A stretch of 64,000 nt of DNA. Source: JABMMZ01 sp040386935. GTDB taxonomy: Bacteria; Bacteroidota; Bacteroidia; NS11-12g; UBA955. Shown piece by piece: positions 44,231 to 53,582 of the stretch. Position numbers and translations under genes: made by a program. The DNA lies in contig JAZKEQ010000011.1 of NCBI GenBank assembly GCA_040386935.1, positions 43,402 to 107,401 of the forward strand, written 5' to 3'. How positions within the stretch are numbered: position 1 is the first letter of the stretch; the number at the start of each line of letters is the position of its first letter. The notes under the pieces were generated by a model that saw only the letters and a program-made list of their open reading frames with translations, ran no database searches and had not been told where the DNA came from.

Positions 44231-46195
44231 ATGCGTCATTATATTCTTTTCTTTTTGCTGTTTACGGTAATGATAGGCAAAGCCCAACAAGGCGATGTAT
44301 ACGATACAGCAAAGCGCATGGACCCATATAACAATGATCTGCAATTATTGCACAGAGGCTTTAGATTTAAAACAGCCACCGATAGCAGCATGGTGATGCA
44401 CAGCCAATACAATGCTGTGAAACGAAAAGAAAATGGTATTCAGGATTTGGGAGATGCATCCACCCCATACCTCAATCAAGCTTTTGACCCAACAGTTATT
44501 TCAGGGTTTATAACAGGATTTAATCCTTATGGCAAGCATTATTTTTATAATAACAATGCCAGATTTTATAATGCTAAATTACCCTTTACTACTTTTTATT
44601 ATACACAAGGAAAGTCAGGGCAGAGTGGAAGAGGGCTCATTAGTTTTGACGCCATGCACACCCAGAATGTTGGCGAACGATTTAATTTTGCGGTCAATTA
44701 TCACAGCACGACCAACGAGGGTTTTTACCTGCGCAATACCAATTCGATGAAAAATATTCAGGTATCTACTTATTACAAGTCAAAAAATGAACGGTATCTG
44801 GCTTCAGGATTGTTTACTTGGAATAAAACAATGTTTAGTGAAAATGGCGGGATTGGCATGAATAAACGTTCGGATAGTCTTTTTCGAAATCCGTCATCTA
44901 CCATACGGTATGTAAATGTAGAAATGATGAATGCACGTAATGTTAACCGTTTTAGAGAACATCAACTAAAGCAAACTTATTGGTTGAAAGCCACCTATTC
45001 CAAAGATACATTTCATAAATTAATACCTCAATTAGGCATTAGCCATCAGTTGCAATGGAATAAGCAAGGCAATTATTACACCGACCGTTCAACTGATTTT
45101 GGGGCAACATTATACGATTCTATTTATTATTTTAATGCGAATTATTCGTCTGATAGTATGGGTTTTCAAAATCTGAGCAATAACATTGAAATATTTACGC
45201 CATTGAATGATAAGGGGATTAGTTTTCTTGCAGGTATTAGCAGCGAACAATTGCAATACTATCAAAGTGCAAATAGCAATAACTATCTAAAATTTAACAG
45301 TAATAATCTTTCTGTTTACGGACAATTAAATTTCAATTTTCTCAAAACATATAATTCAGAAATTAAAGGCCAATTTTACCTATCAGGATATAATCAAACT
45401 GATTATTATTTCCATTGGAAAAATGAAGCAGATATATTTGGAAAAAGCGGCTGGAAATACAAGTTTAATTTACTAAGTAGTGCAGTACAGCCAAGCTATC
45501 AGCAACAAAGAATGCTTTCCAATCATTTCAAATGGTCGTTTGATTACTTGCAACAATTTCAACAAACCAGCAGTGTAGAATTGATAAAAAAGACAAAACG
45601 CCCATCGGTTTATAACGCGTTTTATTACACTTTGCCTGATGAATCACTGAATGTTAGATTGAATTATACCCTTCTTAATAATTATCTGTACTATGGTTAT
45701 GATGCGAAACCTTTACAGCAAGCTACAGCTGAAAATATAGTTCAATTGGTCGTGAAAAAGAACCTTAACCTGAAAAAATTTCAATGGCATCGGGCGCTTA
45801 CTTATCAAGTGTTTTCAAGTGGTTTAAAGAGCAAAATTCTATTGCCGGCATTTGTTTCAAAGTCTAGTATTTTTTATCAAAATTATGCATTTAAGAAAGC
45901 TGCATTTATTCAGATTGGTGCAGATATATATTATACCAGTTCCTACCAGGCGAAGCTCTATAATCCTGCCACGCGCAATTTTCAATTGAGTAATGTAAGC
46001 GTTGGCAATTATCCTTTCATAGATTTATTTATCAATGCAGAGATCAAAACAGTTCGTACATTCTTTAAAATCGAGCATTTTAATCAGGATATACCAAGCG
46101 CTACTGCCTTCCCTAATTACTTTTACACAAGTCCTTATCAACCAACTGCACTTAGACGATTCAGGCTGGGATTGGCGTGGAAATTTTACTACTAG
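44231..46195 (+). CDS. putative outer-membrane porin (Porin_10-like)
   Basis: 654 residues from ATG 44231; the in-frame TTG at 44198 is rejected because it overlaps the -7 box and would extend the signal peptide. The signal peptide ends near IGKAQQ. The body is beta-rich with many aromatic, alternating strands (YYFHWKNEADIFG, YNAFYYTLPDESLNVRLNY) and ends LGLAWKFYY, an outer-membrane barrel-like end. Length and pattern fit the 'putative porin' family of Bacteroidota. The substrate is unknown. A terminator follows at 46234. Confidence 0.8.
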   Translation: MRHYILFFLLFTVMIGKAQQGDVYDTAKRMDPYNNDLQLLHRGFRFKTATDSSMVMHSQYNAVKRKENGIQDLGDASTPYLNQAFDPTVISGFITGFNPYGKHYFYNNNARFYNAKLPFTTFYYTQGKSGQSGRGLISFDAMHTQNVGERFNFAVNYHSTTNEGFYLRNTNSMKNIQVSTYYKSKNERYLASGLFTWNKTMFSENGGIGMNKRSDSLFRNPSSTIRYVNVEMMNARNVNRFREHQLKQTYWLKATYSKDTFHKLIPQLGISHQLQWNKQGNYYTDRSTDFGATLYDSIYYFNANYSSDSMGFQNLSNNIEIFTPLNDKGISFLAGISSEQLQYYQSANSNNYLKFNSNNLSVYGQLNFNFLKTYNSEIKGQFYLSGYNQTDYYFHWKNEADIFGKSGWKYKFNLLSSAVQPSYQQQRMLSNHFKWSFDYLQQFQQTSSVELIKKTKRPSVYNAFYYTLPDESLNVRLNYTLLNNYLYYGYDAKPLQQATAENIVQLVVKKNLNLKKFQWHRALTYQVFSSGLKSKILLPAFVSKSSIFYQNYAFKKAAFIQIGADIYYTSSYQAKLYNPATRNFQLSNVSVGNYPFIDLFINAEIKTVRTFFKIEHFNQDIPSATAFPNYFYTSPYQPTALRRFRLGLAWKFYY

Positions 46196-46233
46196 TAGTA
46201 GTCATCTTTAAATTAAGGTTAGCGACACATATA

Positions 46234-46267
46234 AAAAGCGATACAGATTTTCATCCGTATCGCTTTT
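46234..46267 (+). terminator. rho-independent terminator after the porin gene
   Basis: An 11-bp stem (AAAAGCGATAC at 46234-46244, complement at 46257-46267) with a 12-nt loop and a T-rich end. Its complement also has a T-rich end and could serve the convergent lipoprotein gene at 46318. Confidence 0.8.
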
Positions 46268-46317
46268 CTTTTGGAGGGTTTAGTTCGTTTTTAATTCTGA
46301 TATTGAGCAGAATAGTA

Positions 46318-46686
46318 TTATTTTTTTTCGGTTGCACTACCCGCTACAGCACCGGCACCTGCACCGATTAAGCCACCGATAACAGCACCTTTAGCTTTTT
46401 TCTTTGAAACAATAGCACCAGTAACAGCGCCAACACCTGCACCTATAATAGCACCTTTAGCTGTATTGCTTATTTTCTTTTTCTGTGGCGCTACCGGAGC
46501 AGTTGATTCTTCTTTATCAGGTTCTTTATTGACCATATCTTGCTCCGCTTCTGCTTTTTGAGCTTCCAGTCTTATAGAATCTAAAGAATACTGAAGATCG
46601 GCTATCTTCTTTTCTCGTTCTTTAATCTCTCTATTACAAGCTACTGCCAACATAGAAATTGCGATTATGCCTATTAACTTTTTCAT
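46318..46686 (-). CDS. glycine-zipper lipoprotein
   Basis: 122 residues with lipobox LAVAC (Cys17). A coiled-coil stretch (about 22-50, REKKIADLQYSLDSIRLEAQ) precedes a linker and then a glycine zipper (about 75-115, AKGAIIGAGVGAVTGAIVS and AKGAVIGGLIGAGAGAVAG). Such zippers insert into or span membranes as in YMGG/SlyB-like proteins. This could be a stress-related outer-membrane lipoprotein; the precise role is unknown. Confidence 0.8.
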   Translation of the reverse strand: MKKLIGIIAISMLAVACNREIKEREKKIADLQYSLDSIRLEAQKAEAEQDMVNKEPDKEESTAPVAPQKKKISNTAKGAIIGAGVGAVTGAIVSKKKAKGAVIGGLIGAGAGAVAGSATEKK

Positions 46687-46906
46687 AACACCTGTTGATT
46701 TGTATAATAATTTGCTAAACAGATGCCAAAGAAAAATGGAACATAGATTTTTTAATTAAAATATTGAAATAGAGTTATTTGTAGCGGTTTAATAGCAGAA
46801 TAATGGGTATAAAAAACAGCACGTTAATTCTCATTATGAGAAATCTTGAGGCAAAAATGATTTTTTTGAGAAACTTTGGTTGTGATATTGGTACAAAAAG
46901 GAAGGG

Positions 46907-47110
46907 TTATTTTTTAAACCGCTTTCTTAATAATAAATAGGCAATGGGTCCCAGTAACGGTAAAAAAGTAATGGCTACTATCCAAAGCAATTTTTGCTTA
47001 TTGTCTTTGAATTCAGTATTAATAGCGAGAATAAAACAAATGATAAAGAGAATAATTGCAGCTAGCAAGACAAGTCCCCAAAAACCCAAGCCAAATTGTA
47101 CGATGTCCAT
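46907..47110 (-). CDS. PLDc_N domain small membrane protein
   Basis: 67 residues from the ATG ending at 47110 (a start at 47134 would add eight residues upstream of the -7 box). Two helices (about 8-28 and 40-60) with the PLDc_N pattern: LGFWGLVLLAAIILFIICFI, then WIVAITFLPLLGPIAYLLLRK. This domain is found alone or at the N terminus of cardiolipin synthases. Function unknown. Confidence 0.85.
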   Translation of the reverse strand: MDIVQFGLGFWGLVLLAAIILFIICFILAINTEFKDNKQKLLWIVAITFLPLLGPIAYLLLRKRFKK

Positions 47111-47117
47111 ATTGAAG

Positions 47118-47125
47118 CAAACATA
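47118..47125 (-). promoter_or_regulatory. -7 box TATGTTTG of the PLDc_N gene
   Basis: Minus-strand exact TAnnTTTG ending 7 nt before the ATG at 47110. Confidence 0.45.
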
Positions 47126-47185
47126 GAGAAACATTGTGAATACCTGTCTTAATAATGTCTAAATAGGAAAAAATAGGAGATGAAA

Positions 47186-48214
47186 TTATTTTTTCTGATA
47201 GAAATCACCCAGATGGCACATTAAGCTGAATTGATTCATATTGTAACCGGGGAATAGTGAAGCACTGCCATAACTGATGTTAAATTTGCTGACTTTAAAT
47301 CCCAAACCCCAGCTAAAGCCGCTGGTTCCTCTTTTTTGTTCAGGCGATACTTCTTTTCTCCGCATGTGATTATAGCCAAAGCGCACAACAAAGTTTTTTG
47401 TAAAATTAAGCTCACCACCTAAAGTAAGATGCCTCAGTATATTATCCCCCATTGAAGTGGTTTTCATTTTATAATTGCCATTCTCATCTTTCTCATTTGT
47501 AACATAGGAATAGCGTAAATCAGGTTTTTGTAAATCATGGATAACAAGGTTGTATCTAAAGGGTAAATATTTGACGCGTTTGCCAATTGCAATAGATGTT
47601 TCAAATGGCAGTGGTTGACCTTTAGTGCCGCTATATGGAATGGCCTGAAAACCGATATTTTTTGCAAATGCCGTAATTGTAAACAACCTACCTGTGTCGT
47701 TGTATATAGCCGATAAATCCATTGCCAGTCCATTACTTACATATGATTCATAGATTGAATAAATGTATTTGCCATTCACACCAACATGAAACTTTTCGGA
47801 TAGTTTACGACCATAGCCCAATTGTATGCATTGATCTTTTACAGTGAAAGTTCCTGTAGGAATACCGCTTGGCAAGTAGCCATTGAATTTGCCATAATCA
47901 AGATAGAGAATTGAGGCCGCTATAGTTCCTTTATCTTTGATATTGCGGGCATAACTGAAATAGCCTGAATTGATATCAGAAACATAATTATTATAGCTTA
48001 CAAATACACTGTTGTGAACTAGTGTAGAAAGTGCAGCGGGGTTATGCCAGGCAACACTTAAGTCTTTATCTATTGCTGATATCGAATTACTACCCAATGC
48101 CAAACTTCTGGCAGAATTGTTCATGTTTAAAAAAGCATAAGTGCCTTTACCACCCAGTTGGGCATTGGAATTAATGGTAACAAAAAGTAATGTAATAGAC
48201 AGGAAATATTTCAT
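47186..48214 (-). CDS. porQ: type IX secretion system protein PorQ
   Basis: 342 residues from the ATG ending at 48214; an upstream TTG would add four residues. The signal peptide ends near NSNAQ. The mature protein starts GGKGTYAFLNMNNSARSLALG and continues with an outer-membrane barrel of the PorV/PorQ type (SVAWHNPAALS; YLDYGKFNGY; GYGRKLSEKFHVGVNGKYIY; ending GYNMNQFSLMCHLGDFY). PorQ anchors PorZ and helps attach T9SS cargo at the surface. Distinguished from PorV by length and by the opening block. Confidence 0.88.
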   Translation of the reverse strand: MKYFLSITLLFVTINSNAQLGGKGTYAFLNMNNSARSLALGSNSISAIDKDLSVAWHNPAALSTLVHNSVFVSYNNYVSDINSGYFSYARNIKDKGTIAASILYLDYGKFNGYLPSGIPTGTFTVKDQCIQLGYGRKLSEKFHVGVNGKYIYSIYESYVSNGLAMDLSAIYNDTGRLFTITAFAKNIGFQAIPYSGTKGQPLPFETSIAIGKRVKYLPFRYNLVIHDLQKPDLRYSYVTNEKDENGNYKMKTTSMGDNILRHLTLGGELNFTKNFVVRFGYNHMRRKEVSPEQKRGTSGFSWGLGFKVSKFNISYGSASLFPGYNMNQFSLMCHLGDFYQKK

Positions 48215-48281
48215 TCGATTATGCAAATTAATGTAATTAGATCAGTTTTATTGCATACATGATATAAAATTTACACTGAAT

Positions 48282-49004
48282 TTATCCGATGGCACAGGCA
48301 AAGTAGGAAACAATGATTCCGGCCATTATAAATCCCCATTTTTTAAGCCCTTCCTTTTTCCACATTGTATTTTCAAATAGAATTGTAGTGCTGATGTGAA
48401 GGAATGTACCGGCAATTACTGCAGTAATTATTTGAGATACATGTTCTGAAATAAGTGATTCGGAATGCACATATACGCCAATGAAATAACCTATTGGCGA
48501 TGCAAGGGTATAGAAAATCAATAAGCCGGTACGAGAGTTTTTATTCTTAATACGTTGGTGCAACAATACCGATAAAGCAAAGGCTGCCGGTATTTCGTGT
48601 AGGGCAATTCCTATTACCATTCCACTCACAAATTGTGTAGATTGGTAATTGATTAAACCTGCTGAATATCCTTCAAAAAGTGCATGGAGAAATAAACCTA
48701 CATAAAGCACTAAAATATTTTTAGGCACTTCATGAGAGTGAATATGGCCATGGTCGACACCTCCGGTAAATTTTTCAATTACAATTTGTGAAAAGAAACC
48801 TACAGCCAACCATATTCCGGCTTGCTTAATATTGCTGAACATTTCCGGCATCAGCCCGAACAGCGCAATACCTAGCAAAAATGCACCGCTGAACAAAACG
48901 GAATAGCCAATGAAACGGTGTTGGGTAATTTTCAATCGCGAATTGATGATCACACCGGTCATCGGACCCAGAAATAATATGAGTAGTGGGATTAAGAGAG
49001 CCAT
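48282..49004 (-). CDS. ZIP family metal transporter
   Basis: A 240-residue protein with about eight membrane helices. The metal-path motifs are LFLHALFEGYSAG and IALHEIPAAFALSVLL (helices 4 and 5), and a His-rich loop DHGHIHSHEVP. It moves a divalent metal such as zinc. It overlaps the PAP2 gene by 13 bp and is the last gene of the methyltransferase-PAP2-ZIP run. Confidence 0.9.
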   Translation of the reverse strand: MALLIPLLILFLGPMTGVIINSRLKITQHRFIGYSVLFSGAFLLGIALFGLMPEMFSNIKQAGIWLAVGFFSQIVIEKFTGGVDHGHIHSHEVPKNILVLYVGLFLHALFEGYSAGLINYQSTQFVSGMVIGIALHEIPAAFALSVLLHQRIKNKNSRTGLLIFYTLASPIGYFIGVYVHSESLISEHVSQIITAVIAGTFLHISTTILFENTMWKKEGLKKWGFIMAGIIVSYFACAIG

Positions 49005-49558
49005 TTAATTTTATTTTCCAATTTACGATATCCTATAAACACTAAAACACCTATAATTGATCCTATTGCAGCACCAACCAGCACATCGGTAGGGTAGTGA
49101 ACACCAAGATACACTCTACTATATGCAATTACCGTTGCCCAACCTATCCAGAACAATACTAACCTTCTGTTTTTAAAGCCATATAACAAAACAATGAATA
49201 TGGCGATGGCAAAATGATTAGCGGCATGTGATGATGGCATACTCCCTGTGTCGCTACAGTACACACCTTCAACACTTCTAGGGGTAAGTTCGGCTATATG
49301 ACAAGGTCGTTCGCGTTTAAATGCGGGTTTTAAAATACCACTGGTTATTCTATCGGCTGCAACGACTATAATGCCAAAACAAATTAAAATTAATAGGGTT
49401 TTCTTTTTAAAATTTTTAATAATGAACCATATCACAACACAATACAAAGGGATCCAGAAGAGTTTATCCGAAAAATAAAACATGATGGGGTCGAGCCAAG
49501 ATGCGCTTAGTGTTTGATTTATCAGCCGATATAAATAAGTGTCGAATGAGTTGCTCAT
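48992..49558 (-). CDS. PAP2 family phosphatase
   Basis: A 188-residue membrane phosphatase. The three PAP2 motifs are KPAFKRERP, PSSHAANHFA and SRVYLGVHYPTDV. It probably removes a phosphate from a lipid such as undecaprenyl diphosphate or phosphatidic acid; which one is unclear. It overlaps the methyltransferase by 4 bp and the ZIP gene by 13 bp. Confidence 0.9.
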   Translation of the reverse strand: MSNSFDTYLYRLINQTLSASWLDPIMFYFSDKLFWIPLYCVVIWFIIKNFKKKTLLILICFGIIVVAADRITSGILKPAFKRERPCHIAELTPRSVEGVYCSDTGSMPSSHAANHFAIAIFIVLLYGFKNRRLVLFWIGWATVIAYSRVYLGVHYPTDVLVGAAIGSIIGVLVFIGYRKLENKIKWLS

Positions 49559-50280
49559 ATTTTGCGGGATATAAGTATTAGTCTTTTAGATTGTGCTTGA
49601 TTGAATGGTTGTAAGGTGTAATCTCCAAAAATATGAAGAATACTTAGACCTGCTTTTTCATACATAGTTTCAAAATCAGCCAGTTTGAAAAGCGTTACTT
49701 CTTCTTTATAATCATAATCATTGCCATTGTCTTCAAAATGAATAGACTTGATGATTTGATTATTCTTAATGGTTTTTTTAATTGTAAAGCTGATGTCGCA
49801 AGCAGAAATAGTTTGTTCAGGTATAATGGCAGAATGTACCAGTTCAGCATTAAAATAATCCTGTACAAACAATCCACCATCTTTTAAATCGGCACATACC
49901 CCTTTAAGGGTACTCACATTGTCTTCAAGGTTTGCAAAATAGCCAAAACTGGTAAAAAGATTGAATACAAAATCAAACGATGATTCTTTGTAAACCTTAC
50001 GCATGTCGTGAACTTCGAAATGAAGGGTATTGTTTTCAAAGCCTTTGGCATAGGAGATACTTTCAGTGCTTAGGTCTACACCGGTTACATTAAGTCCTAT
50101 GGCATTTAGGGTTTTTGAATGACGGCCTTTGCCACAGGCTAGGTCGAGGGCAGTTTGTCCATTTTTAAAATGAAGCAAATCAGCCAGGTTTCTTATAAAC
50201 AGCTTGGCTTCTTCATCGTTATGATGACCATAAAGGATATGATAATAGGGGGTATTGAACCAATCTTTGAACCAGGCCAT
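49555..50280 (-). CDS. class I SAM-dependent methyltransferase
   Basis: 241 residues from the ATG ending at 50280, preferred to an earlier in-frame start. The SAM site is ALDLACGKGRHSKTL (motif I) followed by VTGVDLSTESI, and the fold ends with LISRKI. The C-terminal region lacks features that name the substrate. It overlaps the PAP2 gene by 4 bp. Confidence 0.88.
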   Translation of the reverse strand: MAWFKDWFNTPYYHILYGHHNDEEAKLFIRNLADLLHFKNGQTALDLACGKGRHSKTLNAIGLNVTGVDLSTESISYAKGFENNTLHFEVHDMRKVYKESSFDFVFNLFTSFGYFANLEDNVSTLKGVCADLKDGGLFVQDYFNAELVHSAIIPEQTISACDISFTIKKTIKNNQIIKSIHFEDNGNDYDYKEEVTLFKLADFETMYEKAGLSILHIFGDYTLQPFNQAQSKRLILISRKI

Positions 50281-50318
50281 AAAAAATTGTTGGTGCAAAA
50301 TAAATCTAATTTTTACTG

Positions 50319-50326
50319 TATATTTG
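50319..50326 (+). promoter_or_regulatory. -7 box TATATTTG before the tandem lipoproteins
   Basis: Exact TAnnTTTG ending 8 nt before the ATG at 50335. Confidence 0.5.
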
Positions 50327-50334
50327 TATTTATT

Positions 50335-50805
50335 ATGAATAAGATGAGAATATTTTTTCTTTTAGCCCTTGTCAGTACTTTTGTTTATGCCTGTAAGGAC
50401 AAAACTCCGGATGATCAAAATACCCCTGTTGAGCCAAAGTACAAAAGTGAAAATCTGGTTGATCATCAATGGGAAATCACTGCATTAACAGCGACAGGAA
50501 TTGGAGATATTTGGAACAATTCCATGTTTGTAAAAGATTGCAACAAGGATAATACCTATAGATTTAAATCTAATAATATTCTGACCACTCTTGACACTCC
50601 TTTAAAATGCAATTCGGCTGACCCTGACTCAACCAGTGGGCCTTATGCATTGATTGATAATAATACCAAAATTTATCTGAACATTTCCCTTGGTGGTGTT
50701 GTAGTGAACGATACTTCAGACATTACTCAATTGGATGAAACAACAATGAAACTCAACATTGATTACAGCGGTATTCCCGGTCAAATTACCTTTAAGCGAA
50801 AGTAA
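50335..50805 (+). CDS. lipocalin-like lipoprotein, copy 1
   Basis: 156 residues from ATG 50335 (a long upstream extension of the frame overlaps the divergent methyltransferase and is not used). Lipobox VYAC. The mature part reads WEITALTATG, then CNKDNTYRFKSNNILTT, and ends LNIDYSGIPGQITFKRK. It is clearly related to the next gene and to lipocalin-like stress lipoproteins of Bacteroidota (recalled style, not a named hit). Stop and next start are adjacent (50805/50806). Probably a surface or periplasmic ligand-binding protein. Confidence 0.7.
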   Translation: MNKMRIFFLLALVSTFVYACKDKTPDDQNTPVEPKYKSENLVDHQWEITALTATGIGDIWNNSMFVKDCNKDNTYRFKSNNILTTLDTPLKCNSADPDSTSGPYALIDNNTKIYLNISLGGVVVNDTSDITQLDETTMKLNIDYSGIPGQITFKRK

Positions 50806-51270
50806 ATGAAATTTAAACATATTTTAATTGTTGTGTTAGCTGCCGGTTTGATTGTAGCATCATGTAAAAAGGAACAACCTGTAAAGCCTGATGATCAAAC
50901 AACTACTCAGCCCGTCATCAATTATGAAATGTTGCGCATTACTAAACCCTATTGGACAATCTATAAATTTGTTTTAGGTGGAATTGATTATTGGTCTATC
51001 CCCGGTATTATTGATGCTTGTAATAAGGACAATACTTACCGCTTTTATAAGGACAGTGTATTAACCACTTACGAAAATGACAATGTTTGCACAGGTAGTA
51101 CCGATTCAAGTAGAACTAACTGGAAGTTTTTAAACAACAATAAAAAAATTGAAGCGACATTGTTGGGAACGACTGATACAGCAGATATTCTATTGCTGAC
51201 TGACAGCACCATGGATCTTAGTATAGATTATAACGGGCAGCCGGCTAAAATCTATTTTAAAAAGAAATAG
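50806..51270 (+). CDS. lipocalin-like lipoprotein, copy 2
   Basis: 154 residues with lipobox IVASC (Cys20). The shared core CNKDNTYRFYKDSVLTTYEN and the end LSIDYNGQPAKIYFKKK align with copy 1, so the pair is a tandem duplication. The start codon follows the previous stop without spacing, implying translational coupling. Its last 14 bp overlap the convergent TPR lipoprotein gene. Confidence 0.7.
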   Translation: MKFKHILIVVLAAGLIVASCKKEQPVKPDDQTTTQPVINYEMLRITKPYWTIYKFVLGGIDYWSIPGIIDACNKDNTYRFYKDSVLTTYENDNVCTGSTDSSRTNWKFLNNNKKIEATLLGTTDTADILLLTDSTMDLSIDYNGQPAKIYFKKK

Positions 51271-52294
51271 AAATCTTTATTCTTTTCAAACCTTCTCTTG
51301 CTGATTTTTGATCTTTATCGTATTGAAGCGCTTGCTGATAATCTATCATAGCGCTACTATTATTTTTCTGTTTTTCATAAACCAAACCTCTTAAAGCGTA
51401 GGCATCAGCGTTTTCAGGCGCCATTGTTATTACTTCAGTGAGTAAATTCTTTGCGATATCATAGTTTTCGAAAAATACATTGATATAAGCCAGATTATAC
51501 CGGCAAAGAATATGTCCCGGGTTCATTTTAGCAACTTGCTCATACAATGCAGCTGCATCCTTGTATAAATTCTTTTTTTGCAGAAACAGCGCTTTTGCAT
51601 AAATAGGCTCATCAAAATACGGATTGATTTTAGTAGCTCTATCAAATAAAGGTAATGCCTTGTCATTCATTGATTCAGCATAGAAATTAGCAAGTTGCAT
51701 AATTGCATCGTAATAATTACCATCGTATACAAGTGTCTTCTCGAATAATGCCATGGCTTTTTGTGTATCCTTCATCTCTTTAGCCATAATACCCAAATAA
51801 AAATAAGGAACCGGGTTTGAAGGGTCAGCCTGATTGGCCTCAAAGTATATTTTTTCAGCTTCCTCGTATGACTGGCGGGCAATTAATAATTTACCGTAAT
51901 CAAGCATTGATTCTACATAATTGGGTTTTATGCGGATTGATTTTTGGAAACTTTTAATCGCTTCCTTAGAATTTGCAGTATCACCTGAAATTAATGTTTT
52001 GGCTCTGAAATATTCATACAATGCATTGCTTGAATCCAGTTCAATGGCATAATCAATATCCCCGAGTGCTTGTTTAAAGTTATTTTCAAAATAAAACGCA
52101 TTGGCTCTATTGTAATATAATTCAGCGTTGTCAGGAGAAGCATTTATTTTTTTGCTAACACTTCTGATGTCAGGAGAATAAGTGGTATCAGTATCACTGA
52201 TATATCTTTTATTAGCACTATCCGTGCAACTTTGACTAAAAATAATAATAGATAAAACAGATAAAAACACTGTGCCATTTTTTAACTTTAACAT
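51257..52294 (-). CDS. TPR-repeat lipoprotein
   Basis: 345 residues from the ATG ending at 52294 (earlier starts at 52309 and 52384 would put extra residues before the lipid signal). Lipobox FSQSC. The rest is about eight TPRs: NAELYYNRANAFYFENNFKQA, PVPYFYLGIMAKEMKD, PGHILCRYNLAYINVFFEN, ADAYALRGLVYEKQ. Probably a protein-interaction scaffold in the envelope. It is divergent from hmgA with 45 bp between starts. Confidence 0.85.
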   Translation of the reverse strand: MLKLKNGTVFLSVLSIIIFSQSCTDSANKRYISDTDTTYSPDIRSVSKKINASPDNAELYYNRANAFYFENNFKQALGDIDYAIELDSSNALYEYFRAKTLISGDTANSKEAIKSFQKSIRIKPNYVESMLDYGKLLIARQSYEEAEKIYFEANQADPSNPVPYFYLGIMAKEMKDTQKAMALFEKTLVYDGNYYDAIMQLANFYAESMNDKALPLFDRATKINPYFDEPIYAKALFLQKKNLYKDAAALYEQVAKMNPGHILCRYNLAYINVFFENYDIAKNLLTEVITMAPENADAYALRGLVYEKQKNNSSAMIDYQQALQYDKDQKSAREGLKRIKISISF

Positions 52295-52339
52295 AAACAC
52301 AAAATTCATTAATTTTACCCACAATTTTAAAAGTTTTTT

Positions 52340-53497
52340 ATGCCATTTTATCATAAAGCCGGGCAAATCCCCCAAAAGCGACATACACAGTTCCGTAAAC
52401 CCAATGGTAGCCTGTATTCTGAAGAGTTAATCAGCACTGAAGGTTTTTCAAGTATCTATTCACTTGTGTATCATTGCCATCCGCCAACGCTAGTGAAAGC
52501 TATTGGGGAACCCATAGATGTGATGCCTAAAGCGGCCATCAAAAACAATATGCAAAACAGAAGTTTTCTGACTTTTAATACGCCTGCTAAAAATGATTAC
52601 TTGGAAAGTCGTGTGGTGCAATTGTTCAATAGCGATTTACACGTCAGCTCATCAGCCCCCCGCCAGTCGATGACAGATTATTTTTATAAAAATGCGGATG
52701 CCGATGAAGTTATTTTTGTTCACGAAGGGAAAGGTGTACTAAAAACACTATACGGCAGTATACCGTTTGAGTACGGTGATTACCTGGTGATACCGAGGGG
52801 AATCATTTACCAAATGACTTTTGAAAATGAAAACAATCGCTTATTCATTATCGAATCATTGAGTCCTATTCGCCCGCCTAAGCGTTATCTCAATAATTAC
52901 GGACAGTTCCTTGAACATTCACCATTTTGTGAACGCGATATTAAATTGCCTCAAAATATTGAAACCATTGATGAAACGGGTGATTTTAAAGTGATGATTA
53001 AAAAAGGCAATCAGCTATTCCCTTATGTGTATGCAACGCATCCTTTCGATGCCATTGGATGGGATGGTTACCAATATCCTTTTGGATTCAGCATTCACAA
53101 TTATGAACCGATTACAGGTCGTATCCACATGCCACCACCCATTCACCAAACTTTCGAAGGACATAATTTTGTGATTTGTTCGTTTGTACCGCGTTTATAC
53201 GATTACCATCCGTTATCGATACCTGCACCATATAATCACAGCAATGTTGATAGCGATGAGGTATTGTATTATGTAGATGGTGATTTCATGAGTCGCAAAC
53301 ATGTTGAGAGAGGAATGATTACGCTGCATCCTAAAGGCATTCCACACGGACCACATCCGGGAACTGTTGAAAAGAGTATTGGTGCTAAAGAAACCAAGGA
53401 GCTTGCTGTAATGATAGATCCTTTCCATCCTTTACAGATAACTGAAGCTGCCATGAATGTTGAAGATCCGGGTTACTATAAAACATGGGTCGAATAA
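52340..53497 (+). CDS. hmgA: homogentisate 1,2-dioxygenase
   Basis: A 385-residue cupin-type non-haem iron enzyme. It begins PFYHKAGQIPQKRHTQFRKP as the family does, and the iron site is in MPPPIHQTFEG (His and Glu) and GIPHGPHPG (third His). It opens the ring of homogentisate to maleylacetoacetate in tyrosine/phenylalanine breakdown. The next step genes (maleylacetoacetate isomerase, fumarylacetoacetase) and HPPD are not in the window. The product node homogentisate is also the head group used by the prenyltransferase-like gene 2 kb further on. Confidence 0.93.
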   Translation: MPFYHKAGQIPQKRHTQFRKPNGSLYSEELISTEGFSSIYSLVYHCHPPTLVKAIGEPIDVMPKAAIKNNMQNRSFLTFNTPAKNDYLESRVVQLFNSDLHVSSSAPRQSMTDYFYKNADADEVIFVHEGKGVLKTLYGSIPFEYGDYLVIPRGIIYQMTFENENNRLFIIESLSPIRPPKRYLNNYGQFLEHSPFCERDIKLPQNIETIDETGDFKVMIKKGNQLFPYVYATHPFDAIGWDGYQYPFGFSIHNYEPITGRIHMPPPIHQTFEGHNFVICSFVPRLYDYHPLSIPAPYNHSNVDSDEVLYYVDGDFMSRKHVERGMITLHPKGIPHGPHPGTVEKSIGAKETKELAVMIDPFHPLQITEAAMNVEDPGYYKTWVE

Positions 53498-53582
53498 TTT
53501 AACTAATAATTTTAGCTATTCACCGTTCACTTCGCATACAATAAGACCAATTAATATTACTTTCGTACACTTATAAAACCAT

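Noticed and set aside
50155..50334. 60-residue N-terminal extension of the first lipocalin-like lipoprotein
   Set aside because: It overlaps the divergent methyltransferase start and precedes a perfect lipoprotein signal and a -7 box, so the real start is 50335.
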